Positions 18,405-27,063 of a stretch of 64,000 nt of DNA are shown here, in pieces. Numbering within the stretch: the stretch's first letter is position 1; each line of letters opens with the position of its first letter. The notes beneath the pieces were generated by a model. That model searched no databases. It saw only the letters and a program-made list of their open reading frames with translations, and was not told where the DNA came from. The stretch is from Lysinibacillus fusiformis (lineage in GTDB: Bacteria > Bacillota > Bacilli > Bacillales_A > Planococcaceae), in assembly GCF_007362955.1 (NCBI RefSeq), contig NZ_CP041696.1, forward strand, positions 186,001 through 250,000. Direction: 5' to 3'. The position numbers and the translations under genes are program-made.

Positions 18405-18537
18405 ACGTCTTCATCAAAAGAATCTAAAATCGCCTTTTGTTCAAGTGCTGTTACGCCAACTAGAGAAGCCTTTTTTTCTTTTAACAGTGTTACCATTGAT
18501 GGATTTTGCTCTAAAAATTGAATCATGTTAATCATAA
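18377..18537 (-). pseudogene. comX: ComX-type pheromone precursor, -1 frameshift in A-run
   Basis: ATG at 18537 follows GAGGAG at good spacing. The frame encodes MINMIQFLEQNPSMVTLLKK, then reaches TAG at 18460-18462 after 25 codons. A -1 shift at A-AAA-AAG (18478-18484) continues as EKKASLVGVTALEQKAILDS and ends CLENGLWA at a TAA (18377), for 53 residues. Family features fit ComX: I-x-[YF]-L..NP near the start, K..A.L[IV]G in the middle, and a lone Trp near the C-terminus as the expected isoprenylation site. It overlaps the comP start by 28 bases. The shift may be a sequencing indel, a decayed gene or programmed frameshifting; identity by homology and position is strong. Confidence 0.75.
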
Positions 18538-19325
18538 AATCTCCTCATTTCATTTGTTTTTTTGATGCGCATAGTTACATTCGGAAAATTCAGAACTTTC
18601 CATTTATAAAACTTTAATAGCCATTACAAAGTGAATAGCCATATTCTTTAAATACCAAAAAGTAATTATTAACCATATATGTAACTATAAAATAATTATA
18701 CTATCTATTCACAATTTTTCAAACAACATTTTCTATTAAATGCTAAAAAATATTAGATTATGCGTAATTTATGTATAATATGTAATTTTTATCTAATTTA
18801 TTCAATCCCGAATTTTGTATTTATATTGCAGTAATTTTCGGTTTATCATAGTTAAAGGCGGCTAAATACAAAAATTAAATGCTATAGAAAAAATGTTAAA
18901 GTAACAAAAAAAAATTCAGACCTCCATGACGAATTACAAAAATAAGACCAGAACTTACTTTCTTGTAAGTAGCTGGTCTTTGCTATCTTTAGTTGTCAGA
19001 AGTCCCAAATACAAAGATTGCTTCTTAAATCTTTGCAAAAAATCGTAACTTCTCCTTTATTCATATCAATAATCCTTCTATTTCGTATTTACAAATCAAT
19101 CATTATATTATTTATCACGTCCATCTGAAATGAATCAGGGTTAAAGTCATTTGTTTTATCATTTCACGTGTCCTGAAGATCTCCTACAAAATAATAGGTT
19201 GCCAAAATAGGTTGTCATTTGGATAGGTTCTCCACACTTCCATTTCTTTTATTGGATCCGAACCAAATTACTTGAACCTCTCAAGACTGAAGTCACGAGT
19301 GTTCTCGTCGAATCAATAAAAAGCA
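18538..19325. other. Gene-free 0.8-kb gap where comQ would be expected
   Basis: An AT-rich stretch with no supportable reading frame on either strand. In comQXPA loci the isoprenyl transferase gene comQ sits immediately upstream of comX; here that place is empty. Besides the comX ribosome binding site I see only one terminator-like hairpin (18938-18982). It may hold the comX promoter or the remains of deleted genes. Confidence 0.6.
18938..18982 (-). terminator. Orphan terminator-like hairpin
   Basis: On the minus strand AAGACCAG, CTTAC, loop, GTAAG and CTGGTCTT form a two-part stem followed by ATTTTTG. No gene on the minus strand ends before it; gcvPB already has its own terminator at 19326-19369. 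It may end an unrecognised small RNA or a deleted gene. Confidence 0.5.
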
Positions 19326-19369
19326 TAAAAAAGCTATCCGATAAGTAATGGATACTTATCGGATAGCTC
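19326..19369 (-). terminator. Terminator of the gcv operon
   Basis: Perfect 16-bp stem AGCTATCCGATAAGTA / TACTTATCGGATAGCT with a 5-base loop and six Ts on the minus strand, just after gcvPB. Confidence 0.9.
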
Positions 19370-19383
19370 TATTTCAATAAAAA

Positions 19384-20847
19384 TTATGCTTTTTGGTAAC
19401 GAAGCACTGGTGTACGAGCAGCGCGTGTTTCGTCTAGACGAGATACGACTGTTGTATGAGGAGCTTCTTGTACAATCGATGGATTTTCTTCTGCTTCTTT
19501 TGCGATTTGTATCATGATATCGCAGAATGCATCTAATGTCTCTTTTGATTCTGTTTCAGTTGGCTCAATCATTAACGCCTCTTCCACGTTAAGTGGGAAG
19601 TATGTTGTAGGTGGATGGTAGCCAAAATCTAACAGGCGTTTTGCCACATCCAGTGTACGTACACCAAGTTTCTTTTGACGACGACCTGATAATACGAATT
19701 CATGCTTACAATGACGGTTATATGGTAGATCGAAGAAAGGCTCAAGACGACGCATCATGTAGTTTGCATTTAAAACTGCATACTCTGTTACAGCTTTTAA
19801 GCCATCTGGACCCATCGTGCGGATATATGCGTACGCACGTACGTTAATACCAAAGTTACCATAGTAAGGTTTTACGCGACCAATGGATTGTGGTCGTTCG
19901 TAGTCGAAGTGATATGTGCCCTCCTCTGTTCTTACTAAGACTGGTTTTGGTAGGAATGGAATTAAATCTGCTTTTACGCCGACTGGACCTGAACCTGGAC
20001 CACCGCCACCATGTGGACCTGTAAATGTTTTGTGTAAATTTAAGTGGACACAGTCAAAGCCCATGTCGCCAGGGCGCGCTTTACTCATTACTGCATTTAA
20101 GTTAGCGCCATCATAGTAAACTTTACCGCCAACAGCGTGAATAAGCTCTGCCATTTCGATAATGTTTTCTTCAAATAAGCCAAGTGTATTAGGATTTGTC
20201 AGCATGAGAGCAGCTGTGTCTGGACCCACTACTTTGCGTAAATCTTCAATATCGACTAAGCCATTTTCATCGGATTGTACAGTAATTGTTTCAAAACCAG
20301 CAACAGTTGCAGATGCAGGGTTTGTACCGTGCGCTGAGTCAGGTACGATGACCTTATTACGGTGACCTTCACCATTCGCCTCATGGAAGGCACGAATCAT
20401 CATTAATGCTGTCCATTCACCATGTGCCCCAGCTGCTGGTTGTAATGTTACTTCATCCATACCTGTAATTTCTACTAAAGAAGTTTGTAGGTCATAAAGA
20501 AGTTCCATTGCGCCTTGTACAGTCGATTCATCTTGTAATGGGTGTACATTCGCAAAGCCAGAGAAACGTGCAACAGCTTCATTAATTTTCGGATTATACT
20601 TCATTGTACAAGAGCCTAGTGGGTAGAAACCTGAGTCCACACCATGATTTCGACGAGATAGTGCTGTATAGTGACGCATAATATCTAGCTCAGAAACCTC
20701 TGGTAATTCAGCTTCTTCGGTGCGTATTAAGTTCGTAGGAAGTAAATCTGCAAGATCAACTTCTGGTACATCAAGTGCTTCTAAGTTATACCCTACGCGA
20801 CCTTCTTTTGTAATTTCAAAAATGAGTGATTGATTTTCGTTATGCAT
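19384..20847 (-). CDS. gcvPB: Glycine dehydrogenase (decarboxylating) subunit 2
   Basis: A 487-residue C-terminal half of the split P-protein of the glycine cleavage system. It holds pyridoxal phosphate: the Schiff-base Lys is in [18 protein letters not shown] (about residue 270). It decarboxylates glycine with subunit 1 and passes the aminomethyl group to lipoyl-GcvH. Further motifs are [13 protein letters not shown] and [12 protein letters not shown] at 20847 is chosen because it has GGGGGC upstream; it overlaps the gcvPA stop by 8 bases, indicating coupled translation. It is the last gene of gcvT-gcvPA-gcvPB. Confidence 0.96.
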   Translation of the reverse strand: MHNENQSLIFEITKEGRVGYNLEALDVPEVDLADLLPTNLIRTEEAELPEVSELDIMRHYTALSRRNHGVDSGFYPLGSCTMKYNPKINEAVARFSGFANVHPLQDESTVQGAMELLYDLQTSLVEITGMDEVTLQPAAGAHGEWTALMMIRAFHEANGEGHRNKVIVPDSAHGTNPASATVAGFETITVQSDENGLVDIEDLRKVVGPDTAALMLTNPNTLGLFEENIIEMAELIHAVGGKVYYDGANLNAVMSKARPGDMGFDCVHLNLHKTFTGPHGGGGPGSGPVGVKADLIPFLPKPVLVRTEEGTYHFDYERPQSIGRVKPYYGNFGINVRAYAYIRTMGPDGLKAVTEYAVLNANYMMRRLEPFFDLPYNRHCKHEFVLSGRRQKKLGVRTLDVAKRLLDFGYHPPTTYFPLNVEEALMIEPTETESKETLDAFCDIMIQIAKEAEENPSIVQEAPHTTVVSRLDETRAARTPVLRYQKA

Positions 20848-22186
20848 TAAGAGCCCCCATTTCTGCAACAAGTGCATCAATTTCTTCCTTCGTGCGTAAT
20901 TCAGTTACAGCGATTAACACATGGTGCTTTAAAGCTTCATATGTTTGACCTAATGGATAACCACCGATAATACCTTTTTCAATTAGGCCTTTATTGATCT
21001 CTTTCACGCAGTTATTCGTTTTCACGACAATTTCGTTAAAGTGCGCGCCTTGGAATGCTACTGTGAAGCCTGCCGCTTCAAAGGCATTTTTTGCATAGCG
21101 AGTTTTCACAATATTTTGCGTAGCCATCTCACGCACACCTTGCTTACCAAGAGCAGTCATAGCAACCGATGCTGCAAGTGCAAGAAGTGCTTGGTTTGAA
21201 CAAATATTAGAAGTCGCTTTATCACGACGAATATGCTGTTCACGTGCTTGTAATGTTAATACATAGCCACGACGACCTTCACCATCTACTGTTTCACCAA
21301 CAAGACGACCAGGAACTTTACGCATTAATTTTGTTGTAACTGCGAAGAAACCACAGTGTGGGCCACCGAATGCTTCTGCAATACCAAAGACTTGCGCGTC
21401 ACCAACACAAATATCTGCTCCTAATTTTCCAGGAGGTGTTAAAATACCTAATGCTAGTGGGTTTGAGGATACAACAAATAAACTTTTTGCTTCATGTGCA
21501 ATGTCACCAATTACTTGTAGGTCCTCTACTTGACCAAAGAAGTTTGGATATTGTGCAATGACAGCAGCAGTATTGTCATCGATAAGCTCTTTTAATGCGC
21601 CAACATCTGTCACACCATCTTTTTGAGGGATAGTTACGATGTCAATCGATTGACCGTATGCATATGTAGCAACGACATCACGATATTCAGGGTGAACCGT
21701 TTCAGATACTAAAATTTTCTTACGACGTGTATGACCTGCTGCAAGCATACCTGCTTCAGCTAGTGCAGTACCTCCATCATACATAGAAGAGTTAGCAAGA
21801 TCCATGCCTGTTAGCTCGGCAATCATCGTTTGGAATTCAAAAATTGCTTGTAATTCCCCTTGTGAAATTTCTGGTTGGTAAGGTGTGTAAGCTGTATAGA
21901 ATTCTGAGCGAGAGATTACGTGATCCACGATAACCGGTTTATAGTGATTGTAAACGCCTGCACCTAAAAATGATACGTTGGCATTGGTATCTTTATTTTT
22001 CGCAGCAAGTGCTGTTAATTCTTTTAACAGTGCTGATTCTGATTTCGCTTCTTTAATGTCATAAAGGCCTTTGAAACGTACTTTTTCTGGGATATCCTCG
22101 AATAATTCTTCAACTGAGGATACACCAACTACGTCTAACATTTCTTGTTTATCTTGCTCCGTCATTGGTAAATAACGATGTTTCAT
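20840..22186 (-). CDS. gcvPA: Glycine dehydrogenase (decarboxylating) subunit 1
   Basis: A 448-residue N-terminal half of the P-protein. It begins [17 protein letters not shown] and shows [28 protein letters not shown] and [11 protein letters not shown], all typical of GcvPA. It forms the P-protein heterotetramer with GcvPB and lacks the PLP lysine. It starts 25 bases after gcvT and overlaps gcvPB, so the three genes form one operon under the glycine riboswitch at 23405-23620. Confidence 0.96.
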   Translation of the reverse strand: MKHRYLPMTEQDKQEMLDVVGVSSVEELFEDIPEKVRFKGLYDIKEAKSESALLKELTALAAKNKDTNANVSFLGAGVYNHYKPVIVDHVISRSEFYTAYTPYQPEISQGELQAIFEFQTMIAELTGMDLANSSMYDGGTALAEAGMLAAGHTRRKKILVSETVHPEYRDVVATYAYGQSIDIVTIPQKDGVTDVGALKELIDDNTAAVIAQYPNFFGQVEDLQVIGDIAHEAKSLFVVSSNPLALGILTPPGKLGADICVGDAQVFGIAEAFGGPHCGFFAVTTKLMRKVPGRLVGETVDGEGRRGYVLTLQAREQHIRRDKATSNICSNQALLALAASVAMTALGKQGVREMATQNIVKTRYAKNAFEAAGFTVAFQGAHFNEIVVKTNNCVKEINKGLIEKGIIGGYPLGQTYEALKHHVLIAVTELRTKEEIDALVAEMGALNA

Positions 22187-22211
22187 AAATGTAGGTCCCT
22201 CTTTTCAAATT

Positions 22212-23315
22212 TTATTTTGAACGCTTGTAAAACGGTGTTTCAACTGTTACTACCTTTAAGTGCTTACCACGAATTTCAATTTCTAATTCTGTTCCGATAG
22301 TTGTGAATTGACTGTCAATTAATGCGTGACCAACATTACGTTTAGAAGAAGGAAGCTGTGTACCTGTTGTGACTTCACCAATTTCCTCGCCGTCCTTGAA
22401 TACTTTGTAGCCATGACGTGGAATACCTTTATCAATCATTTCAATCCCAACAATCTTGCGAGGTAATCCACTTTCTTTTTGTGTAACTAATGCATCGTGT
22501 CCAATAAAGTCATCTTTATTTAATTTCACAGCAAATCCAATTCCTGCTTCAAGCGGAGAGATGGTCGCTGATAGCTCTTGACCGTATAGAGGAAGGCCCG
22601 CTTCAAAACGAAGTGTATCACGGCAGCCTAAACCTGTTGGCACAACACCTTTATCTTTACCGGCCTCTAAGATTTTGCCCCAAAGTGCTTTTATATCTTC
22701 AGGAGAACCATACAGCTCAAAACCATCCTCTCCTGTATAACCACTACGAGAAACTAAAGCTTTATGTCCAGCAATTTCAACGTCTTCTTGGAAGCGGAAA
22801 TATTTAATTGCACTTAAATCAGTAGTTGTTAATGTTTGAAGAACCTCTTCTGCTAATGGACCTTGTAGGGCAATTTGCGCATAAGCATTCGATTGATTGT
22901 CGATTGTGACATCATATTGGTTCTGATTTTCCAACATCCAGTCATAATCTTTTTCAATATTAGCTGCATTGACACATAATAAATAACGATTGTCAGCTAA
23001 TTTATACGTCAATAAATCATCAACAACGCCACCATCTTCATAGCACATTGCATTGTATTGCGCTTGACCCGTAGTAATTTTTGAAATGTCATTTGACAAA
23101 AGATTTTGTAAAAAACTTAGCGCTTCAGGACCTGTTACAAAAATTTCTCCCATATGTGACACATCAAATAGGCCTGCACGATTACGCACGGCATCATGTT
23201 CTTCTTTAATAGAAGAGAATTGCACCGGTAGTTCCCATCCACCAAAGTCAACTGTTTTACCACCAAACTTTGCGTATTCGTCGAATAGAGGAGTACGTTT
23301 TAATTCATTCGTCAT
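22212..23315 (-). CDS. gcvT: Aminomethyltransferase (glycine cleavage T-protein)
   Basis: A 367-residue T-protein that transfers the C2 unit from aminomethyl-lipoyl-GcvH to tetrahydrofolate. Motifs are [47 protein letters not shown] and the C-terminal barrel [16 protein letters not shown] at 23315 behind AGGGGG is the start. The open frame continues upstream to 23555, but that part lies inside the riboswitch and is not coding. It is the first gene of the operon. Confidence 0.96.
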   Translation of the reverse strand: MTNELKRTPLFDEYAKFGGKTVDFGGWELPVQFSSIKEEHDAVRNRAGLFDVSHMGEIFVTGPEALSFLQNLLSNDISKITTGQAQYNAMCYEDGGVVDDLLTYKLADNRYLLCVNAANIEKDYDWMLENQNQYDVTIDNQSNAYAQIALQGPLAEEVLQTLTTTDLSAIKYFRFQEDVEIAGHKALVSRSGYTGEDGFELYGSPEDIKALWGKILEAGKDKGVVPTGLGCRDTLRFEAGLPLYGQELSATISPLEAGIGFAVKLNKDDFIGHDALVTQKESGLPRKIVGIEMIDKGIPRHGYKVFKDGEEIGEVTTGTQLPSSKRNVGHALIDSQFTTIGTELEIEIRGKHLKVVTVETPFYKRSK

Positions 23316-23373
23316 TAGTATTGCCCCCTTATTGTTAGTATCATTTTTACTGATAGTAGTTCGTCTGTTTTTC

Positions 23374-23420
23374 GACATAAAAAAAGACAGACGAACCCCT
23401 TTTCGGGATTCTCTGTCCTT
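23374..23420 (-). terminator. gcv riboswitch terminator
   Basis: GGACAGAGAATCCCG pairs with GGGGTTCGTCTGTC and ends in seven Ts on the minus strand, between the second aptamer and gcvT. The 3' arm GTTCGTCTGT can also pair with ACAGACGAAC at about 23360-23370 just downstream, giving a competing hairpin. Confidence 0.8.
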
Positions 23421-23620
23421 GCACCTGAAAGTTACACCAGACTGACTCGCATTTTCTTGATTGCCAATCAGTAGGCTTTCCCCTTTGGTGGCTGTTGTAC
23501 TACAGCTCTCTCCAGAGTTGCGTCTTGTACGAGTCCTTTTACCTGAGAGATTCATAGCCCTTAGCTACTTGCTCCTTCGGTGGCGTCTATACGCGCTCTC
23601 CCCGCACAATCATCCGCCCA
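23405..23620 (-). promoter_or_regulatory. Tandem glycine riboswitch upstream of gcvT
   Basis: Two aptamers are visible in order on the minus strand. The first has GGAGAGCGCG, CGCCACCGAAGGAGCAA and ATCTCTCAGGTAAAAGGAC. The second has CTCTGGAGAGAGCTG, CCACCAAAGGGG and TTTCAGGTGCAAGGACAGAG. This is the classical cooperative glycine riboswitch of gcv operons, which in B. subtilis switches the operon on when glycine is abundant. The terminator at 23374-23420 is its expression platform. Confidence 0.95.
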
Positions 23621-23757
23621 AGAATCATCTTGGTACTATTTAGTATTCAATGTACTTAAGTTACCTTATTAGTCTATATCCTAACATTGATTGTATTGAA
23701 AAGGCAAACATTTTTTAAATTAACTTCAAAAACGAACATTGTTGTTAATTTTAAATA

Positions 23758-24273
23758 TCATCGTTCGCCTTTTAGTCTTTTCACTTGAAATACTAAATAC
23801 TCTAAAATATTGCGGATTGTTCTACCTTCTGTCAGAACCTGTATATGTCCTGCTTCACGATAAAATTTCCTTCTGTAGTGATACAGTTCTTCTAATTCTT
23901 CCTTCGTTGAACTTTGTACAATAGGTCGGTTTGGATCATGCTGTATTCGTTTGTATATATCTTCGAATGTCGCATCTAAAAAAAACACGAGTCCACTGCG
24001 TCTCATTATTTTTCGATTTTCTCCATTTACGGCCACACCGCCGCCTGTTGAAATAATACAAGCTTCGTCTCGGAAATTTTTCAAAAATTCTGTTTCTATC
24101 TCTCGAAAACGTGCCTCTCCGTATTTTTCGAAAATCTGTGGAATTGTCATGCCCTGTTGTCTAACAATTTCATGATCCATATCATAGTAAGGCAGCTTTA
24201 ATAAATAGCTTAACCGCCTTCCTAATGCACTTTTCCCGCATCCCATAAAGCCAACTAAATATATTTTTCGCAT
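23758..24273 (-). CDS. aroK: Shikimate kinase
   Basis: A 171-residue kinase of the aromatic amino-acid pathway, phosphorylating shikimate at O3. Walker A is GFMGCGKSALG (about residues 7-17). Shikimate-binding residues lie in DMDHEI and FREIETEFL, GGG is in ISTGGGVAV, and the lid carries RP in NRPIVQ. ATG at 24273 is preferred because the upstream in-frame GTG is part of the AAGGTGA ribosome binding site. It follows the comG operon by 19 bases, as in B. subtilis, and may be read through from it. Confidence 0.93.
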   Translation of the reverse strand: MRKIYLVGFMGCGKSALGRRLSYLLKLPYYDMDHEIVRQQGMTIPQIFEKYGEARFREIETEFLKNFRDEACIISTGGGVAVNGENRKIMRRSGLVFFLDATFEDIYKRIQHDPNRPIVQSSTKEELEELYHYRRKFYREAGHIQVLTEGRTIRNILEYLVFQVKRLKGER

Positions 24274-24292
24274 TCGAATCACCTTCTTATAA

Positions 24293-24493
24293 CTACGATT
24301 CTACACTGTCTGACAAAATTTGTCCTAATAAATTTATCGTAGCTCGAACATTGACCTTTTCAAGCGCATCATATGTTCGTAACTGAATTTCATAAGACAT
24401 CAAATACGTAAGAACAAAAGTAGTTACAAAAAATAATAATGCAATTGCGATTAAAAAAATAGCCCCTCTGTCATTTTTCAATAATTGGCACAT
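24293..24493 (-). CDS. comGG: ComGG-like minor pseudopilin
   Basis: A 66-residue protein with one hydrophobic segment (AIFLIAIALLFFVTTFVLTY) after a short basic leader KNDRG. It is the seventh gene of the comG operon. There is no Glu5, as usual for ComGG, and it is shorter than the B. subtilis protein (124 residues). Assignment rests on position and layout, not on sequence identity. ATG at 24493 behind AGAAGGAG lies within the 3' end of comGF. Confidence 0.7.
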   Translation of the reverse strand: MCQLLKNDRGAIFLIAIALLFFVTTFVLTYLMSYEIQLRTYDALEKVNVRATINLLGQILSDSVES

Positions 24494-24896
24494 AATAGGT
24501 CCGCTCCTTCTGCAAACCACTAGGAAATTCGACAGCTACTGTTAGTTCATTATTTTTATATTGGAACTGACAACTATTAAGACCGATAAGCATCGGTACA
24601 TGACCACCATTCACTTGATCACGTATAATATTGTTATAGCAATCGATATGATGAAGTGTATTTGAAACTTGAAAAGTGATTCTCTTTTGATCATTGCGAA
24701 TCGTAAACGATGAAACATCCACTAAATACATATTTAAATCATAAACAAATAGCTCCCACTTTGATTGTTCATCTGTCAATACGGTTGTTTTCACTTCCGC
24801 ATACCATAACATGGTCATTAGAAAAAGATGAGTAATCAACACAAAAACAACTACTTGAAACAATGCTTCTAAAAGTGTGTAACCTTTTTCGTTCAT
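24471..24896 (-). CDS. comGF: ComGF minor pseudopilin
   Basis: A 141-residue type IV pilin-like protein beginning MNEKG/YTLLEALFQVVVF. It has the prepilin-peptidase (ComC) site after Gly5 and Glu5 of the mature protein. It is a minor component of the competence pseudopilus outside the membrane. Start and stop overlap the neighbouring comGE and comGG, so translation is coupled. Confidence 0.85.
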   Translation of the reverse strand: MNEKGYTLLEALFQVVVFVLITHLFLMTMLWYAEVKTTVLTDEQSKWELFVYDLNMYLVDVSSFTIRNDQKRITFQVSNTLHHIDCYNNIIRDQVNGGHVPMLIGLNSCQFQYKNNELTVAVEFPSGLQKERTYYVPIIEK

Positions 24897-25207
24897 TTAC
24901 GCTCACCTGTAAGTTGAATACATTTTTGACGCAATTTGCGTGTATTTTGAAAAGTGACACATATCCCCTGCCCATCATAAAGCCAATGATAATCCACACC
25001 CTCAATTGTTTTCATACCTTCCATTTGATGTAGGTAACGATATTGCTTTAAACCTTCATAAGCAGTCTCTGCAGCAGCAACCTCAAGCTTTTTGTTGTAT
25101 AAATTAGTTTTCATACTATAACTAATTGGTAATATTGTTGTACAGATCACCATGACAATGACCATCGATAAAATGGTTTCTACAAATGAATATCCCGATT
25201 CATTCAA
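24893..25207 (-). CDS. comGE: ComGE minor pseudopilin
   Basis: A 104-residue pilin-like protein with leader MNESG followed by YSFVETILSMVIVMVIC; the prepilin cleavage site and Glu5 are both present. It belongs to the minor pseudopilin complex that primes the competence pilus. It overlaps comGD by 8 and comGF by 4 bases. Confidence 0.85.
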   Translation of the reverse strand: MNESGYSFVETILSMVIVMVICTTILPISYSMKTNLYNKKLEVAAAETAYEGLKQYRYLHQMEGMKTIEGVDYHWLYDGQGICVTFQNTRKLRQKCIQLTGERK

Positions 25208-25640
25208 CTCTGGATCTCCCGCGCCCTAATGTCATGACAACCTTTTTAATACCTTGAGGCGTTTTAAAATACAGAGTGCCTGCATTAATAATATTCCCAT
25301 TGTAATTATACATAATGCTTTGAATCGTACTTGAAGCTGTCATTAATTCGACTCCCTTTGGAAAAGGTCGCTCATAGTAATTGGTATAGAAATCTTTTTT
25401 TATAATATATCGGTGGGGTGGGCTCTCAAACTTCATGGATACATACTCACGCTGCTGCATGCTATAAGTTTGAATAAATTGAACATCCAATTGGATTTGT
25501 GTGAAAAAACGCTCAAGTTCCTTTATTTCAGCTACTTTTAAGGAAATCTTTGTCACGATACCTGTTAAACACATCACGACAAACAAAACGATTAACATTT
25601 CAATCAACGTAAAGCCACGCTCATTTTTAATATCGATCAT
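25200..25640 (-). CDS. comGD: ComGD minor pseudopilin
   Basis: A 146-residue pilin-like protein. The KNERG/FTLIEMLIVLFVV leader shows a canonical prepilin peptidase site with Glu5. The C-terminal part is a globular pseudopilin head. It is needed for DNA binding and uptake in the B. subtilis model. It overlaps comGC by 4 bases (ATGA). Confidence 0.9.
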   Translation of the reverse strand: MIDIKNERGFTLIEMLIVLFVVMCLTGIVTKISLKVAEIKELERFFTQIQLDVQFIQTYSMQQREYVSMKFESPPHRYIIKKDFYTNYYERPFPKGVELMTASSTIQSIMYNYNGNIINAGTLYFKTPQGIKKVVMTLGRGRSRVE

Positions 25641-25978
25641 GTTCCACTAGCTCCTGCTCCTGAAGGTGGATTTGCTAACTGAACTTCACCTTCACTTGTA
25701 ATTACAATTTCATTTTTATTGGGGCAAGTGGTTTCATTTTCTTTCAAATAACCTTTATCCACTAAATCTCCCAGCGTTGGGTAAGCCATAAAATCGACTC
25801 TATATGCCTCTACTTGCCCCTGCACCATGGAGATATAGGCAGTACAGCCTTTTTCATCTATCGTCGCAAAGTGTTTCGTTACATTGGGAATGGTGATTAA
25901 GATCAGCACCGAAATAATCAGTAGTACGATTAACATCTCAATTAGCGTAAACCCTGCTTGTTGTTTTATAGGCTTCAT
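25637..25978 (-). CDS. comGC: ComGC major competence pseudopilin
   Basis: A 113-residue major subunit of the transformation pilus. The QQAG/FTLIEMLIVLLIISVL leader and hydrophobic helix are typical. Cysteines in KGCTAYI and ETTCPNKN may form the intramolecular disulfide known for ComGC. ATG at 25978 has GGAGGATAA upstream. It follows comGB by 11 bases. Confidence 0.95.
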   Translation of the reverse strand: MKPIKQQAGFTLIEMLIVLLIISVLILITIPNVTKHFATIDEKGCTAYISMVQGQVEAYRVDFMAYPTLGDLVDKGYLKENETTCPNKNEIVITSEGEVQLANPPSGAGASGT

Positions 25979-25989
25979 TTATTATCCTC

Positions 25990-27063
25990 CTATACTAGTT
26001 CAATCATGTGATATATCGGTAATAATAAACTTACATAGGCAGCAACTATACATAGCGCAATGATGATGAAAAACGTTGGTTGCACAAGGGTTAGCATACG
26101 CTTCAGTAAATGTTCCTGTTTTTCTGCTAGCAATTCACTGTACAATACGAGCTCTTTCCCAAGATAACCACTCTGTTCTCCATGTTCTACGAAAATCGAG
26201 AAATCCTTTTGCCATTCAGTCATAAACATCACCGCATGTGTAAGTGTATCGCCGTAAATAACCCTTTCTTTTATACGACCCGCAAAATACTGAACAAATG
26301 GTTGTAACTGCTGTTCTTCTAAAATTTGAAGACTTGTCTGTAAAGAGAAACCACTTTGCAGCAAGCTTCCTAAATAGGCAGCAAATTGTCTTGTCATCGA
26401 TAAGCGAATAAAGATACTAATAAACGGAATTTTTAAAGACATGTACAGCTGCTGAGCAATTGGTTTTCGTTTAAGAAAGAACCGAAGGATAATCGCGCTG
26501 AAAACGGCCACTAGACCTATAGTAAGAAGCATATCAGGCAAATGTAATAAGTAACGTGAAAGTGCAATGCTTCCCTCCCCTGCTTCACTGCTACGACTCA
26601 AAACCATTTTTTCGATATTTGGAAAGAAGATCGTTCGAAATACTAAGAACAGCAGCAATAAAAACAGCATTAATACAACGGGGTACAAAAGGAGCCTTGT
26701 AAATTTTTTCTTTGTTGCCTCATTCAATGCCATTTGCTTGGCGACACCATTTAATGCTTCCATCATATGCCCATTATTTTCTGCAATCGATATAGCTACT
26801 AAATAATGCTTTGATATTTGCAATGTTTCCAGTACCTCTGTTACACTTGCTCCTTCCCTAAATCTGTCATTTATCATTTGTTGTATCTCTTTATGCGCTT
26901 CTATATGATGCGGTAAAAGCATGGAAATAGCTTGTGCAAATAAATATCCTTCCTGCATTAACACACTTAAGCGACTGAAAAAATCAGCCTGCTCCTTTAC
27001 TCTCCATCTGGTCGACCTTTTATAATCCACCTGCAACTTCTCAATAAGCTCTCGTAGTTTCAT
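25990..27063 (-). CDS. comGB: ComGB, competence pilus inner-membrane platform
   Basis: A 357-residue GspF/PilC-family protein with two T2SSF domains and three membrane helices near residues 120-145, 170-190 and 330-350. Recognisable stretches are FFSRLSVLMQEGYLFAQAI and FAAYLGSLLQSGFSLQTSLQ. It couples the ComGA ATPase to pilus assembly. It overlaps comGA by 23 bases. Confidence 0.92.
   Translation of the reverse strand: MKLRELIEKLQVDYKRSTRWRVKEQADFFSRLSVLMQEGYLFAQAISMLLPHHIEAHKEIQQMINDRFREGASVTEVLETLQISKHYLVAISIAENNGHMMEALNGVAKQMALNEATKKKFTRLLLYPVVLMLFLLLLFLVFRTIFFPNIEKMVLSRSSEAGEGSIALSRYLLHLPDMLLTIGLVAVFSAIILRFFLKRKPIAQQLYMSLKIPFISIFIRLSMTRQFAAYLGSLLQSGFSLQTSLQILEEQQLQPFVQYFAGRIKERVIYGDTLTHAVMFMTEWQKDFSIFVEHGEQSGYLGKELVLYSELLAEKQEHLLKRMLTLVQPTFFIIIALCIVAAYVSLLLPIYHMIELV

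Noticed and set aside
23316..23555. N-terminal extension of gcvT
   Set aside because: Open frame only; it translates the riboswitch and terminator. The start at 23315 has the ribosome binding site and the conserved N-terminus.
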